This document shows positions 8,207 through 15,236 of a stretch of DNA of 64,000 nt, one piece after another. A program made the translations under genes and the position numbers. This stretch comes from an uncultured Pseudomonadota bacterium (GTDB lineage Bacteria > Pseudomonadota > Zetaproteobacteria > Mariprofundales > Mariprofundaceae), in assembly GCA_913055645.1 (NCBI GenBank), contig CAJXLC010000004.1, forward strand, positions 17,119-81,118. The letters run 5' to 3'. Within the stretch, counting starts at the first letter, position 1, and each line of letters starts with the position of its first letter. The notes under the pieces are model-generated. The model was not told where the DNA came from and searched no databases. It worked only from the letters and a program-made list of their open reading frames with translations.

Positions 8207-9301
8207 ATGGCACTTTCCATTGGCATCGTCGGACTTCCCAATGTTGGAAAATCAACTTTATTTAACGCCTTAAATGGTGGTGGCGCAGAAGCAGCTAACT
8301 ACCCATTTTGCACCATTGATCCCAATGTTGGATTGGTCAAAGTTCCTGATCCACGTATGGACGCATTAGCAAAAATTGTGAACCCACAGGCTATGCAACA
8401 TGCTGTGGTTGAATTTGTTGATATTGCAGGGCTGGTTGCAGGTGCTGCCAGTGGCGAAGGTTTGGGCAATAAATTTCTTGCCAATATACGCGAATGCTCT
8501 GCTATTGCCCATGTGGTGCGCTGTTTTGATGATGAAAATGTAACCCATGTTGCCAATTCCATTGACCCGCTGGCTGATATTGAGGTTATTGATACAGAAT
8601 TGATGCTTAAAGATATGGAAAGCATGCAAAAAGCTGTAGAGCGAACTATGAAAACAACCAAATCTGGGAATAAGGATGCGTTGGCTTTACTTGCCGTACA
8701 AGAGCGTGTTCTTAAAGGTTTGGAAGATGGTGTTACCGTACGTCGCCAAAATTTAACTGATGATGATATTGAAAAAATTAAAGATTATTGCCTACTCACA
8801 GGTAAACCTGTGTTATACATCGCCAATGTTGATGATGGTTCATTGCCTGATGGCAATGCCTATGTGGAAAAAGTTCGCGCTTTTGCCGCAGAAGAAGGTG
8901 CAGAAGTTGCCATTGTTTCCGCCCAAATTGAGGCTGAACTCGTTGAAATGGATGACGAATCCAAAACTGAATTTTTATCTGATTTAGGCTTGCAAGAACC
9001 TGGGCTAAATACTGTGATTCGTACCGCCTATAGCTTGCTTAATCTTATTACTTATTTCACCGCTGGTGTAAAAGAAGTGCGTGCTTGGACGATTCATATT
9101 GGAGATACTGCTCCCAAAGCGGCTGCGGTCATTCATAATGACTTTGAAAAAGGTTTTATTCGTGCTGAAACCATTGCTTATGAAGATTTTGTCAATCTAG
9201 GTGGTGAAGCCAAGTCCAAAGAGGCAGGTAAAATGCGCTTGGAAGGCAAGGAATATATTGTGCAAGATGGCGATGTGCTGCATTTTCGCTTTAATGTCTA
9301 A
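8207..9301 (+). CDS. ychF: Redox-responsive ATPase/GTPase YchF
   Basis: OBG-family P-loop protein, 364 residues, ATP-preferring in known members and linked to ribosome and stress responses. Walker A is GLPNVGKST (residues 8-16). The switch region DIAGLVAGAASGEGLGNKFL, the NVDDGSLPD-type specificity loop (an NxxE-like variant rather than NKxD) and the C-terminal TGS domain (VRAWTIHIGDTAPKAAAVIHNDFEKGFIRAE) are all present. An AGGAGAT site precedes ATG 8207. Confidence 0.97.
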   Translation: MALSIGIVGLPNVGKSTLFNALNGGGAEAANYPFCTIDPNVGLVKVPDPRMDALAKIVNPQAMQHAVVEFVDIAGLVAGAASGEGLGNKFLANIRECSAIAHVVRCFDDENVTHVANSIDPLADIEVIDTELMLKDMESMQKAVERTMKTTKSGNKDALALLAVQERVLKGLEDGVTVRRQNLTDDDIEKIKDYCLLTGKPVLYIANVDDGSLPDGNAYVEKVRAFAAEEGAEVAIVSAQIEAELVEMDDESKTEFLSDLGLQEPGLNTVIRTAYSLLNLITYFTAGVKEVRAWTIHIGDTAPKAAAVIHNDFEKGFIRAETIAYEDFVNLGGEAKSKEAGKMRLEGKEYIVQDGDVLHFRFNV

Positions 9302-9320
9302 TAAAGCATTATAACGCTGT

Positions 9321-10283
9321 ATGTCCGTCGTCATACTTTGGGTTACCAAGGCAAGCAAATCACAGCAACACATCTTACGCAGCCTTCAATCTGCTACAGA
9401 GATGAACGTGCATGTCTGCAACGATGAACAACATGCTATAAAAACAGCTGAAAAGATTAAGCCAAGCGTGATTTTACAAAGTATGCAAGGCACCCATAGT
9501 TTAGACTTATTGCGCACCTACAAAATACACATTTTATTGACTCATATTCCTGTCATCATGCTTGGGTTAAATATTCCAAAACCTATGCGTGATTACGCTT
9601 TTTTTCGTGGTTGCAATGATTATATTGAAACAACTGCAAACAAGCAGGAATTACTAACACGCATCCGCCTACAAAGTGCGGCATACCTCCAAAAACTCCA
9701 ATGTATTGATGTTAAAAATAGTTTAGAGACAACAACTGCCAAACTAGAAACATGCCAAACAATGCTAAAACATGTCTCATCTTTGGACGCTTTGACAGGT
9801 ATTGCGAACCGTCAGACTTTTTCCCAACATTATGAACGTGAATGGGGCCGTGCTCTACGTGAAACTGAGCCATTGTCCGTATTAATTGCCAATATTGACC
9901 ATTTCAAAGCATACAATGATCACTACGGTTATAAACAAGGTGATGCCTGCCTGAAACGCGTTGCACAACTGATCCAAGAAGTCCTGCAACGACCCACCGA
10001 TTTCTGTGCTCGCTATTGTGGTGAAGAATTTATTATATTATTACCCGCCACAACAGCCAAGGGTGGTATTTATATCGCAGAAAAACTGCGCAAGGCTGTT
10101 ATGGATTTAAACATCCCTCATCAGCACTCTGAAACCCAGCCATGCCTTACATTATCATTGGGACTATCCACGACATCACCCATGCTCAAACATAAATCTC
10201 GTGATTTAATTCGTGCCGCAGACCACGCTCGTTTTGAAGCCAAAAGACAAGGGCGAAATAGACTTATTTGTAAGAGTATTTGA
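9321..10283 (+). CDS. Diguanylate cyclase with degenerate receiver domain
   Basis: A 320-residue signalling enzyme predicted to make cyclic di-GMP. The C-terminal half is a GGDEF domain: LDALTGIANRQTF start, NIDHFKAYND metal site, and active-site loop CGEEF (first Gly replaced by Cys, tolerated in some active members). An allosteric I-site RPTD lies exactly five residues before it. The first about 120 residues look like a receiver fold (VVILWV...PSVILQSMQG...HIPVIMLG), but the phospho-acceptor Asp position reads Gln and the acidic pair is missing, so it should not be phosphorylated. It has no membrane segments. It follows ychF by 19 bp and ends at a bidirectional terminator. Confidence 0.88.
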   Translation: MSVVILWVTKASKSQQHILRSLQSATEMNVHVCNDEQHAIKTAEKIKPSVILQSMQGTHSLDLLRTYKIHILLTHIPVIMLGLNIPKPMRDYAFFRGCNDYIETTANKQELLTRIRLQSAAYLQKLQCIDVKNSLETTTAKLETCQTMLKHVSSLDALTGIANRQTFSQHYEREWGRALRETEPLSVLIANIDHFKAYNDHYGYKQGDACLKRVAQLIQEVLQRPTDFCARYCGEEFIILLPATTAKGGIYIAEKLRKAVMDLNIPHQHSETQPCLTLSLGLSTTSPMLKHKSRDLIRAADHARFEAKRQGRNRLICKSI

Positions 10284-10288
10284 GGCAT

Positions 10289-10325
10289 AAAAAAGGGCAG
10301 AGAATCAATTCTCTACCCTTTCCAG
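10289..10325. terminator. Bidirectional rho-independent terminator
   Basis: Stem GGGCAGAGAA (10295-10304) and TTCTCTACCC (10309-10318) around loop TCAA, with A-rich sequence on the left and T-rich on the right. It separates the converging diguanylate cyclase (plus) and slyD (minus). Confidence 0.85.
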
Positions 10326-10350
10326 TATCATTTAGCCTATATTATTTAAA

Positions 10351-10830
10351 TTAGTGGTTGCAATCCGCAGAGTGTACATGGCCATGTTCTAATTCTTCAG
10401 CCGTTGCCTCACGAATAGCACGAACAGTCACATCAAAGTGCAATGCTTCATCTGCCAAAGGATGGTTCCCATCCACGGTGACTTCTTCATCATTAACAGC
10501 AATAACATTGACAACCTGAACACCTTGGTCTGTTTCAGCTTGAAAGCTCATACCCACTTCAATATCCATATCGCTTTCAAACATTTCGCGCGGTACAGCA
10601 GCAATCAACTCTTCATTGCGAACACCATAGCCATCTTCAGGACTAACAACTGTATTCAATGAATCACCCACAGTTTTGCCTTCCAATTCACGTTCCAAAC
10701 CAACCACGATATTTTCTGCACCATGCAAATATGCCAAAGGCTCTTGACCTTCTGAACTATCCAAGACCTCTCCCTGTGCATTTTTCAGGGTATAATCGAT
10801 TGTCACAACTTTGTGATGGGAAATTGTCAT
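10351..10830 (-). CDS. slyD: FKBP-type peptidyl-prolyl isomerase, SlyD-like
   Basis: Cytosolic proline isomerase and chaperone, 159 residues. The start (HHKVVTIDYTLKNAQGEVLDSS) and PLAYLHGAENIVVGLERELEGK are FKBP strands. The insert-in-flap domain follows (PEDGYGVRNEELIAAVPREMF), then the closing FKBP strands. The tail is His-rich and short (HGHVHSADCNH), matching SlyD proteins that bind nickel or zinc, though less rich than E. coli's. AGGAGAG precedes the ATG. It is a single gene with its own terminator. Confidence 0.94.
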   Translation of the reverse strand: MTISHHKVVTIDYTLKNAQGEVLDSSEGQEPLAYLHGAENIVVGLERELEGKTVGDSLNTVVSPEDGYGVRNEELIAAVPREMFESDMDIEVGMSFQAETDQGVQVVNVIAVNDEEVTVDGNHPLADEALHFDVTVRAIREATAEELEHGHVHSADCNH

Positions 10831-10973
10831 TGTACTCTCCTACAAATTAAATTCAGGTGAACACTCTAAGTAATAAAAGGCACTGAATCTTTGAAAAGCG
10901 GCACGCTACGTATCCATTGGAGTACAGCAAGAACATTCAATATAATTAAGTCTTCTTAACCCAAATAACTTCC

Positions 10974-11129
10974 CGCATGATTCATAAATCGTCGTGATGA
11001 TTGCACAGAAGCTTTCTTTGCAACGGATTTTGAAGAACATGTTCGTAGCTGTGCTTACGAACAATTGATGAAAAATTTATTACGAATAAAGGGGCAAGCA
11101 AGGGCGCGACAGTATTTATGAATCATGCG
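10974..11129. repeat. 156-bp element bounded by a perfect 16-bp inverted repeat
   Basis: The left arm CGCATGATTCATAAAT (10974-10989) is the exact reverse complement of ATTTATGAATCATGCG (11114-11129). Inside is a second perfect hairpin, GTTCGTA (11041-11047) with TACGAAC (11056-11062). No reading frame is present. It occupies most of the 300-bp gap between slyD and the histidine kinase; the rest (10831-10973) shows nothing recognisable beyond the slyD promoter region. It resembles a miniature inverted-repeat element; a regulatory RNA structure is an alternative. Confidence 0.65.
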
Positions 11130-11145
11130 TGTTATATGATTTATC

Positions 11146-11880
11146 TCATGCTTGACTGGGTAATGCTATATAAAAAATCGAGCCCATCCCCAGTGTAGAC
11201 TCACACCATATTTGCCCACCATGGGCTTGTACCAGTGATTTTACCACAGCTAAACCCATGCCGGAATGCTTTTTATCCGTTGAGAAAAATGGTTGGAATA
11301 CACGTTGCACATCGCTCTCACTCATGCCCACGCCACTATCTCGAACAACCAATACATCCACGCCTGAACGCTTTTCTGTATGTAATGAAATATGCCCGCC
11401 CACTGGAGTAAAATGTAAAGCGTTATCGAGCACCGCTGTTACAATGCGTTCCAATGCCAAAGGATCTGCCCAAATGGTCGATAATTCACGCGCTGTAATG
11501 CTGATACCTTTATCTTCCAATATCTCCTTCTGACGCTCTAACACTCGCTCAATCCATTCCGACAACTGGATATGTTCAGGCTCTAAATCGTCAAACATGC
11601 AATGATAGATGTCATTGGCTCCAGAAACCAAAGCATCCATATGTGTAATCACATCAGCCATCATTTCCAAGCTCTCTGGCAAATCATCTTGAACCACGTG
11701 ACACATAGCCGCCGAATCATTGTTAGCATCACGCAAAGACATCTGAATATCGCTTAATAATGCATTCATATTAACCAATGGATTACGTAAATCATGCGAA
11801 AAAACATACATCAACTGTGCCATATCCTGTCTGGATATAGCAAAAGTATCCGCCTGTTTTTTATTCTTTTTCATATCCAT
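11146..11880 (-). CDS. Soluble sensor histidine kinase
   Basis: About 244 residues with no membrane segment and no separate sensor domain. The dimerisation/phospho-acceptor helix contains FSHDLRNPLVNM. The HATPase domain shows DNALHFTPVGG (N box), RDSGVGM (G1) and GMGLAVVKS (G2). With no sensor it may read its input through a partner, or work as a bacteriophytochrome- or KaiC-like adaptor kinase; no partner regulator is adjacent. The start is uncertain: ATG at 11880 or 11874 is preferred to an upstream TTG that sits directly on the possible ribosome site. Confidence 0.85.
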   Translation of the reverse strand: MDMKKNKKQADTFAISRQDMAQLMYVFSHDLRNPLVNMNALLSDIQMSLRDANNDSAAMCHVVQDDLPESLEMMADVITHMDALVSGANDIYHCMFDDLEPEHIQLSEWIERVLERQKEILEDKGISITARELSTIWADPLALERIVTAVLDNALHFTPVGGHISLHTEKRSGVDVLVVRDSGVGMSESDVQRVFQPFFSTDKKHSGMGLAVVKSLVQAHGGQIWCESTLGMGSIFYIALPSQA

Positions 11881-11952
11881 GAAATAACGCAACCTTTCTA
11901 AAATTTACACACCAAGATGCTATAGAGTTTAATCGCTTTAAGGTATTTTTCA

Positions 11953-11972
11953 TATAGCATAAACATGCTATA
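11953..11972. terminator. Hairpin downstream of the pentahaem cytochrome
   Basis: TATAGCAT (11953-11960) and ATGCTATA (11965-11972) form a perfect 8-bp stem with loop AAAC. On the minus strand it is followed by a short A-rich, not T-rich, stretch, so it is a weak terminator or possibly an operator for the kinase gene that starts 73 bp further on. Confidence 0.4.
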
Positions 11973-11993
11973 GCATAGATAGCCTTTGCAACA

Positions 11994-13184
11994 TTAGAAT
12001 TTCAACACATTGTCATACAATCGATAATCATTCTTATCGGCATCTGATAATGCTTTCGCAATTAAAGCCCTCGCTTTGGGCTGTAAATCATCTGATAATA
12101 AACTTTGATACACACCTTTGTAAAAGGCATCTGGAATCACATCAACATAAAAATGCACAGAGCCTGTCTTCTTATCCAACTCATCCGCAACAAAGATACG
12201 TGATTCACCTGGCATTAAGCGGGTATCCTGTTTTTCTTCCCAGCCATCATCATAGGCAACCTCACGTATGATAACCCACTGCCAATGTTGTAATACATTG
12301 CCTTGTGCATCCAAAGACTCTGCTTTTACCAACACCTTCGGTGTCACATAGGTTGGAAATGCGTGCCCTATATTGACTGATGTCATGGTAAACGTCGCTA
12401 AATTACCTTTCTTTTCAAGATTAAACTTCAAACCGCTGCGCACCATATTTACATCATGAATACCCTTAAAAGCATGTTTTCTATCAGGCATATGACATGT
12501 TTGGCACTGAATACCTTGACCCGAAAAACGACTTTGTTGCCATTCAAAAACAGTGTTCTCTAATGGCTTTCCATGAATCGCGTAGTCTTGTGGAAATTGA
12601 TGGCACGAAGCACAGAATTGTGATTTTTCAAAATCCTTTGTCGCAATAAAGCCGTTATGTGCAGCACCATCCAAATGTCCGACAGCATGACTGTCGCGTC
12701 GCGGTGGTCCAAAACGCTGCCCGTGCCGAACATGACAGACTGCACATGTCACGCCCACATGTCGCAGAGGAAGTTTTGTTTGCTTAGCATCCAAATCTGC
12801 GTCCCTAGAGAATCCTTCCGGGTTTTCTAATAGTGTGGAAAGTGTTGCATTCATATCACCAGCATTGCGGTATAACTGCTCTTCTAACGGTGCATGGCAT
12901 ACCAGGCAATCATTCCCTTCCCCATGCCCCATAGCTGGAAACTGCCCTACTAAACCAGGTGAGTAGGCATGGGCATGTCTACTATCACGCCAAGCATTAA
13001 ATTGCTCTTGATGACACTGAGCACAGGCTTCTGGTCGCATATTATTTTCAAGCCCTGCATGAGCCTTGCCCGCTGCTTGAGGTGCATCCCAATAATCCAA
13101 TGGCAAAGGTTCATTAGAAGATGCAGCAGTAAGACCTAATCCCATAAGAACTAAAATAATCGGCATCCAACATGTTTTGTTCAC
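11994..13184 (-). CDS. Periplasmic pentahaem cytochrome c
   Basis: An exported multihaem protein of about 396 residues. Start is GTG at 13184, which has GAGG five bases upstream; it gives a signal peptide (MPIILVLMGLGLTAASS region). Five CxxCH sites are present, in order CAQCH, CLVCH, CAVCH, CASCH and CQTCH, spread over the first 60% of the chain with His residues between that can serve as second ligands (for example SRHAHAY, RHGQRFG). The last about 140 residues have no haem site and look beta-rich (FTMTSVNIGHAFPTYVTPKVLVKAESL). This layout resembles cytochrome c554-type and other multihaem redox proteins. The substrate is unknown; electron transfer with metals or nitrogen compounds is possible. 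The Cys/Met repeat lipoprotein lies 126 bp upstream on the same strand. Confidence 0.88.
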   Translation of the reverse strand: MNKTCWMPIILVLMGLGLTAASSNEPLPLDYWDAPQAAGKAHAGLENNMRPEACAQCHQEQFNAWRDSRHAHAYSPGLVGQFPAMGHGEGNDCLVCHAPLEEQLYRNAGDMNATLSTLLENPEGFSRDADLDAKQTKLPLRHVGVTCAVCHVRHGQRFGPPRRDSHAVGHLDGAAHNGFIATKDFEKSQFCASCHQFPQDYAIHGKPLENTVFEWQQSRFSGQGIQCQTCHMPDRKHAFKGIHDVNMVRSGLKFNLEKKGNLATFTMTSVNIGHAFPTYVTPKVLVKAESLDAQGNVLQHWQWVIIREVAYDDGWEEKQDTRLMPGESRIFVADELDKKTGSVHFYVDVIPDAFYKGVYQSLLSDDLQPKARALIAKALSDADKNDYRLYDNVLKF

Positions 13185-13252
13185 ATTCACCTCATAAAAA
13201 AGGGCAGCCGATATACACATACCGACCGCCCATTGAATCGTTGTTTATAATA

Positions 13253-13305
13253 CTAGGGCTCGGTTAAACTTACGATGTTACTACTCTAAGTCCGACGAGT
13301 CCTAG
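13253..13305. repeat. 53-bp palindrome sharing ends with the element at 15058
   Basis: CTAGG-CTCG...ACTTA at 13253-13272 pairs imperfectly with TAAGTCCGACGAGTCCTAG at 13287-13305. The motif AAGTCCGAC followed by TCCT(A/G)G recurs at 15209-15227. It lies between the repeat lipoprotein and the cytochrome gene. It may be a deleted copy of the larger element, or a stem-loop acting in the transcript. Confidence 0.55.
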
Positions 13306-13309
13306 CTTG

Positions 13310-13624
13310 TCACATAGAACCATGCTTCATAGAGCATGGGTTACATGGATTCATTTTCTTCATACTGCAAGGGTTATGATTTTTCATATGCTTCATAGAG
13401 CATGGGTTGCATGGGTTCATCATCTTCATGCTGCAAGGGTTGTGCTTTTGCATATGCTTCATAGAACATGGATTACACGGATTCATTTTCTTCATACTAC
13501 AAGGGTTATCATGGCTCATTTGTTTCATGGCACATGGGTTTCCATGTTCCTCAGCCATCATTGTTGAGCAGCCCGCCAATCCCAACATGAACACAGCTAC
13601 TGCTATTCCTAAAATCTTTTTCAT
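13310..13624 (-). CDS. Cys/Met-rich repeat lipoprotein (NPCSMK repeats)
   Basis: A 104-residue lipoprotein of a kind I do not recognise. Residues 1-19 are a signal peptide with lipobox GLAGC. After a short HGNPCAMKQMSHD segment come three near-identical 22-residue units (about residues 40-61, 62-83 and 84-104), each of the form NPCSMKxMNPCNPCSMKHM with a short His-containing end. The mature protein has ten Cys in NPC triplets plus regular Met, Lys and His, a plausible soft-metal (copper-like) binding array or a disulfide-rich solenoid. The function is inferred only from composition. It is encoded 126 bp upstream of the pentahaem cytochrome. The ATG at 13622-13624 has a GGAGG site. Confidence 0.8.
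   Translation of the reverse strand: MKKILGIAVAVFMLGLAGCSTMMAEEHGNPCAMKQMSHDNPCSMKKMNPCNPCSMKHMQKHNPCSMKMMNPCNPCSMKHMKNHNPCSMKKMNPCNPCSMKHGSM
13313..13507 (-). repeat. Three tandem 66-bp repeats inside the Cys/Met lipoprotein gene
   Basis: The three 22-codon units are near-identical at DNA level as well as protein level (recurring CTTCATAGAGCATGGGTT-type blocks on the plus strand). High DNA identity suggests recent duplication, and copy number could vary between strains. Confidence 0.8.
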
Positions 13625-13858
13625 ATAAACGCCTCCAAAAATAATACAGCACTCTCCCTCACTGCTTGAAACGCTTAAGTCGCAATATTTCCAGTATCAT
13701 TACAAACTTATTTTACACACCACAACAAGTATCCATAAAAATAGTCGTGATTCAATGATATGAAAAAAGTAACCGTTTAAAGCCATACATTACTTACAAA
13801 GCAACCCAAAATAAAAAAACACTTTACCTTAGCCTCTATTTCAGAGATAAATGCCATT

Positions 13859-14425
13859 ATGCAATGGACTTTATCAAACCAACTTACCGCCGCACGCGTT
13901 GCGCTCATACCGCTGCTTATCGTCGCATTCTATTTTATTCCAAATCCTTGGAATCATTATACCACAGCATTTATTTTTGCGCTGGCAGGTTTCACAGATT
14001 GGCTTGATGGTTATATTGCTCGTCATCGCAATGAAGTTACCGCATTTGGTCGTTTCTTAGATCCTGTTGCAGATAAACTCCTTGTTGCTACATCTCTGGT
14101 TCTACTCGTTGAGGGTGGCTATGCGCCAGCTATTCTTGCTGTCATTATTATTGGTCGAGAAATCACCATTGGAGCCTTACGCGAATGGCTGGCTGAGGAC
14201 TCAAGAATTGTACACGTCTCACAAATGGGGAAATGGAAAACCGCCATGCAACTAGCTGCTATTGAAGCATTGTTTTTACATCTCGAAATTATGGATTTTA
14301 ATTTCCACCAAGCAGGACTTGTGCTTTTATGGTTAGCAGCCGTACTCACGCTATGGTCTGGTTATGAATATTTACGCAATGCATGGCTTGAACTTAAGCA
14401 TCAGGATCATACAGAAGAAAGCTGA
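13859..14425 (+). CDS. pgsA: CDP-diacylglycerol-glycerol-3-phosphate 3-phosphatidyltransferase
   Basis: Inner-membrane enzyme of phosphatidylglycerol synthesis, 188 residues with several membrane helices. The CDP-alcohol phosphotransferase signature is complete: DWLDGYIARHRNEVTAFGRFLDPVADK (D-x2-DG-x2-AR-x8-G-x3-D-x3-D). The start is ATG 13859, with another ATG 6 bases upstream out of frame. The 234 bp before it hold only AT-rich promoter-like sequence. It converges on aat with a 15-bp gap. Confidence 0.95.
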   Translation: MQWTLSNQLTAARVALIPLLIVAFYFIPNPWNHYTTAFIFALAGFTDWLDGYIARHRNEVTAFGRFLDPVADKLLVATSLVLLVEGGYAPAILAVIIIGREITIGALREWLAEDSRIVHVSQMGKWKTAMQLAAIEALFLHLEIMDFNFHQAGLVLLWLAAVLTLWSGYEYLRNAWLELKHQDHTEES

Positions 14426-14440
14426 CCTGAATTCTTACAG

Positions 14441-15055
14441 CTACATATTTATAAGCTCAAGAAATTCATATCGTGATATTTCTTTTGCGCCCAAACTAGC
14501 CAAGTGCTCAGTATAAAACTGACAATCAATACACTTCCAACCTTCATCTTTCCCTCGCTGCACCAACATCGCCAGTGCCATTTTAGAAGCATCTCGTTTA
14601 ATAGAAAACATAGACTCTGCAAAAAACATCTTATTCAATAATACACCATACAACCCGCCAATAAGCAACTCACCTTCCCACACCTCTACAGAATGAGCAT
14701 AAGCCTCATTATGCAATGCTTTATAGGCGACCAGCATTTCAGGCAGCAACCATATGCCATCAGCCTTGTGAACCTCTTTACATTGCCCAATGACCTGTGA
14801 AAAATCTTCATCCCATGAAAAACGATAACGCTGTTGTTTCAAACGACGCGATAAGCGTTTAGAACAATAAAAATCATCTAGAAAAAATACCATACGGGGA
14901 TCTGGAGACCACCAAAGAATGGGTTGCCCCTCTGAATACCACGGAAAACAGCCCTGTGCATAAGCCTTTAACAATGTTGCGACAGATAAGTCGCCACCTA
15001 CAGCCAATAATCCATCTTCATTGGCTTGAGTGGGTTCAGGAAAACTCACCACCAT
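14441..15055 (-). CDS. aat: Leucyl/phenylalanyl-tRNA-protein transferase
   Basis: Adds Leu or Phe to N-terminal Arg/Lys of proteins, making them ClpS-ClpAP substrates (N-end rule). About 204 residues. Visible family motifs are FPEPTQANEDGLLAVGGDLS, YAQGCFPWYSEGQPILWWSPDPRMV, and the later GGLYGVLLNKMFFAESMFS with IDCQFYTEHLASLGA. The ATG at 15055 is preferred to the GTG just before it. There is no ribosome site upstream because the end of a palindromic element abuts the start codon, so expression may be reduced or depend on the element. Confidence 0.95.
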   Translation of the reverse strand: MVVSFPEPTQANEDGLLAVGGDLSVATLLKAYAQGCFPWYSEGQPILWWSPDPRMVFFLDDFYCSKRLSRRLKQQRYRFSWDEDFSQVIGQCKEVHKADGIWLLPEMLVAYKALHNEAYAHSVEVWEGELLIGGLYGVLLNKMFFAESMFSIKRDASKMALAMLVQRGKDEGWKCIDCQFYTEHLASLGAKEISRYEFLELINM

Positions 15056-15057
15056 CA

Positions 15058-15227
15058 CTAGGAGGCTATCGGATTTAGGGTGATCGTAGAGAGCAGGTGG
15101 AGTAACGAGTCAAAAAATAGCATGATTTTGAGGCGCATAGTGGCAACTATGTAACGATAAATCAGGATGTTTTTGACCTTTATCCCTGCCGCGCAGTAGA
15201 TTTCTCATAAGTCCGACAGACTCCTGG
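15058..15227. repeat. 170-bp inverted-repeat element between aat and cheA
   Basis: Ends are CTAGGAGGCTATCGGATTTA (15058-15077) and TAAGTCCGACAGACTCCTGG (15208-15227), 16 of 20 bases complementary. Inside, GTCAAAAAATAGCATGATTT pairs loosely with AAATCAGGATGTTTTTGAC, so the whole element can fold. There is no coding content. It fills the gap exactly, ending 9 bp from the CheA stop. It is a MITE-like element; related ends are seen at 13253-13305. Confidence 0.65.
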
Positions 15228-15236
15228 ACTCGATGA

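Noticed and set aside
11953..11972. Operator for a LuxR/TetR regulator at the 8-bp palindrome
   Set aside because: No regulator gene nearby and a loop of four fits a transcript hairpin as well; kept as a weak terminator only.
13313..13507. CRISPR-like array in the 66-bp repeats
   Set aside because: Repeats are continuous, in frame and without variable spacers; they encode a lipoprotein. The 48-bp repeats at 48831-49020 are the same kind of case.
13307..13567. Plus-strand frame of 86 residues over the lipoprotein gene
   Set aside because: It is the antisense reading of the repeat lipoprotein, which has the signal peptide, lipobox and ribosome site on the minus strand.
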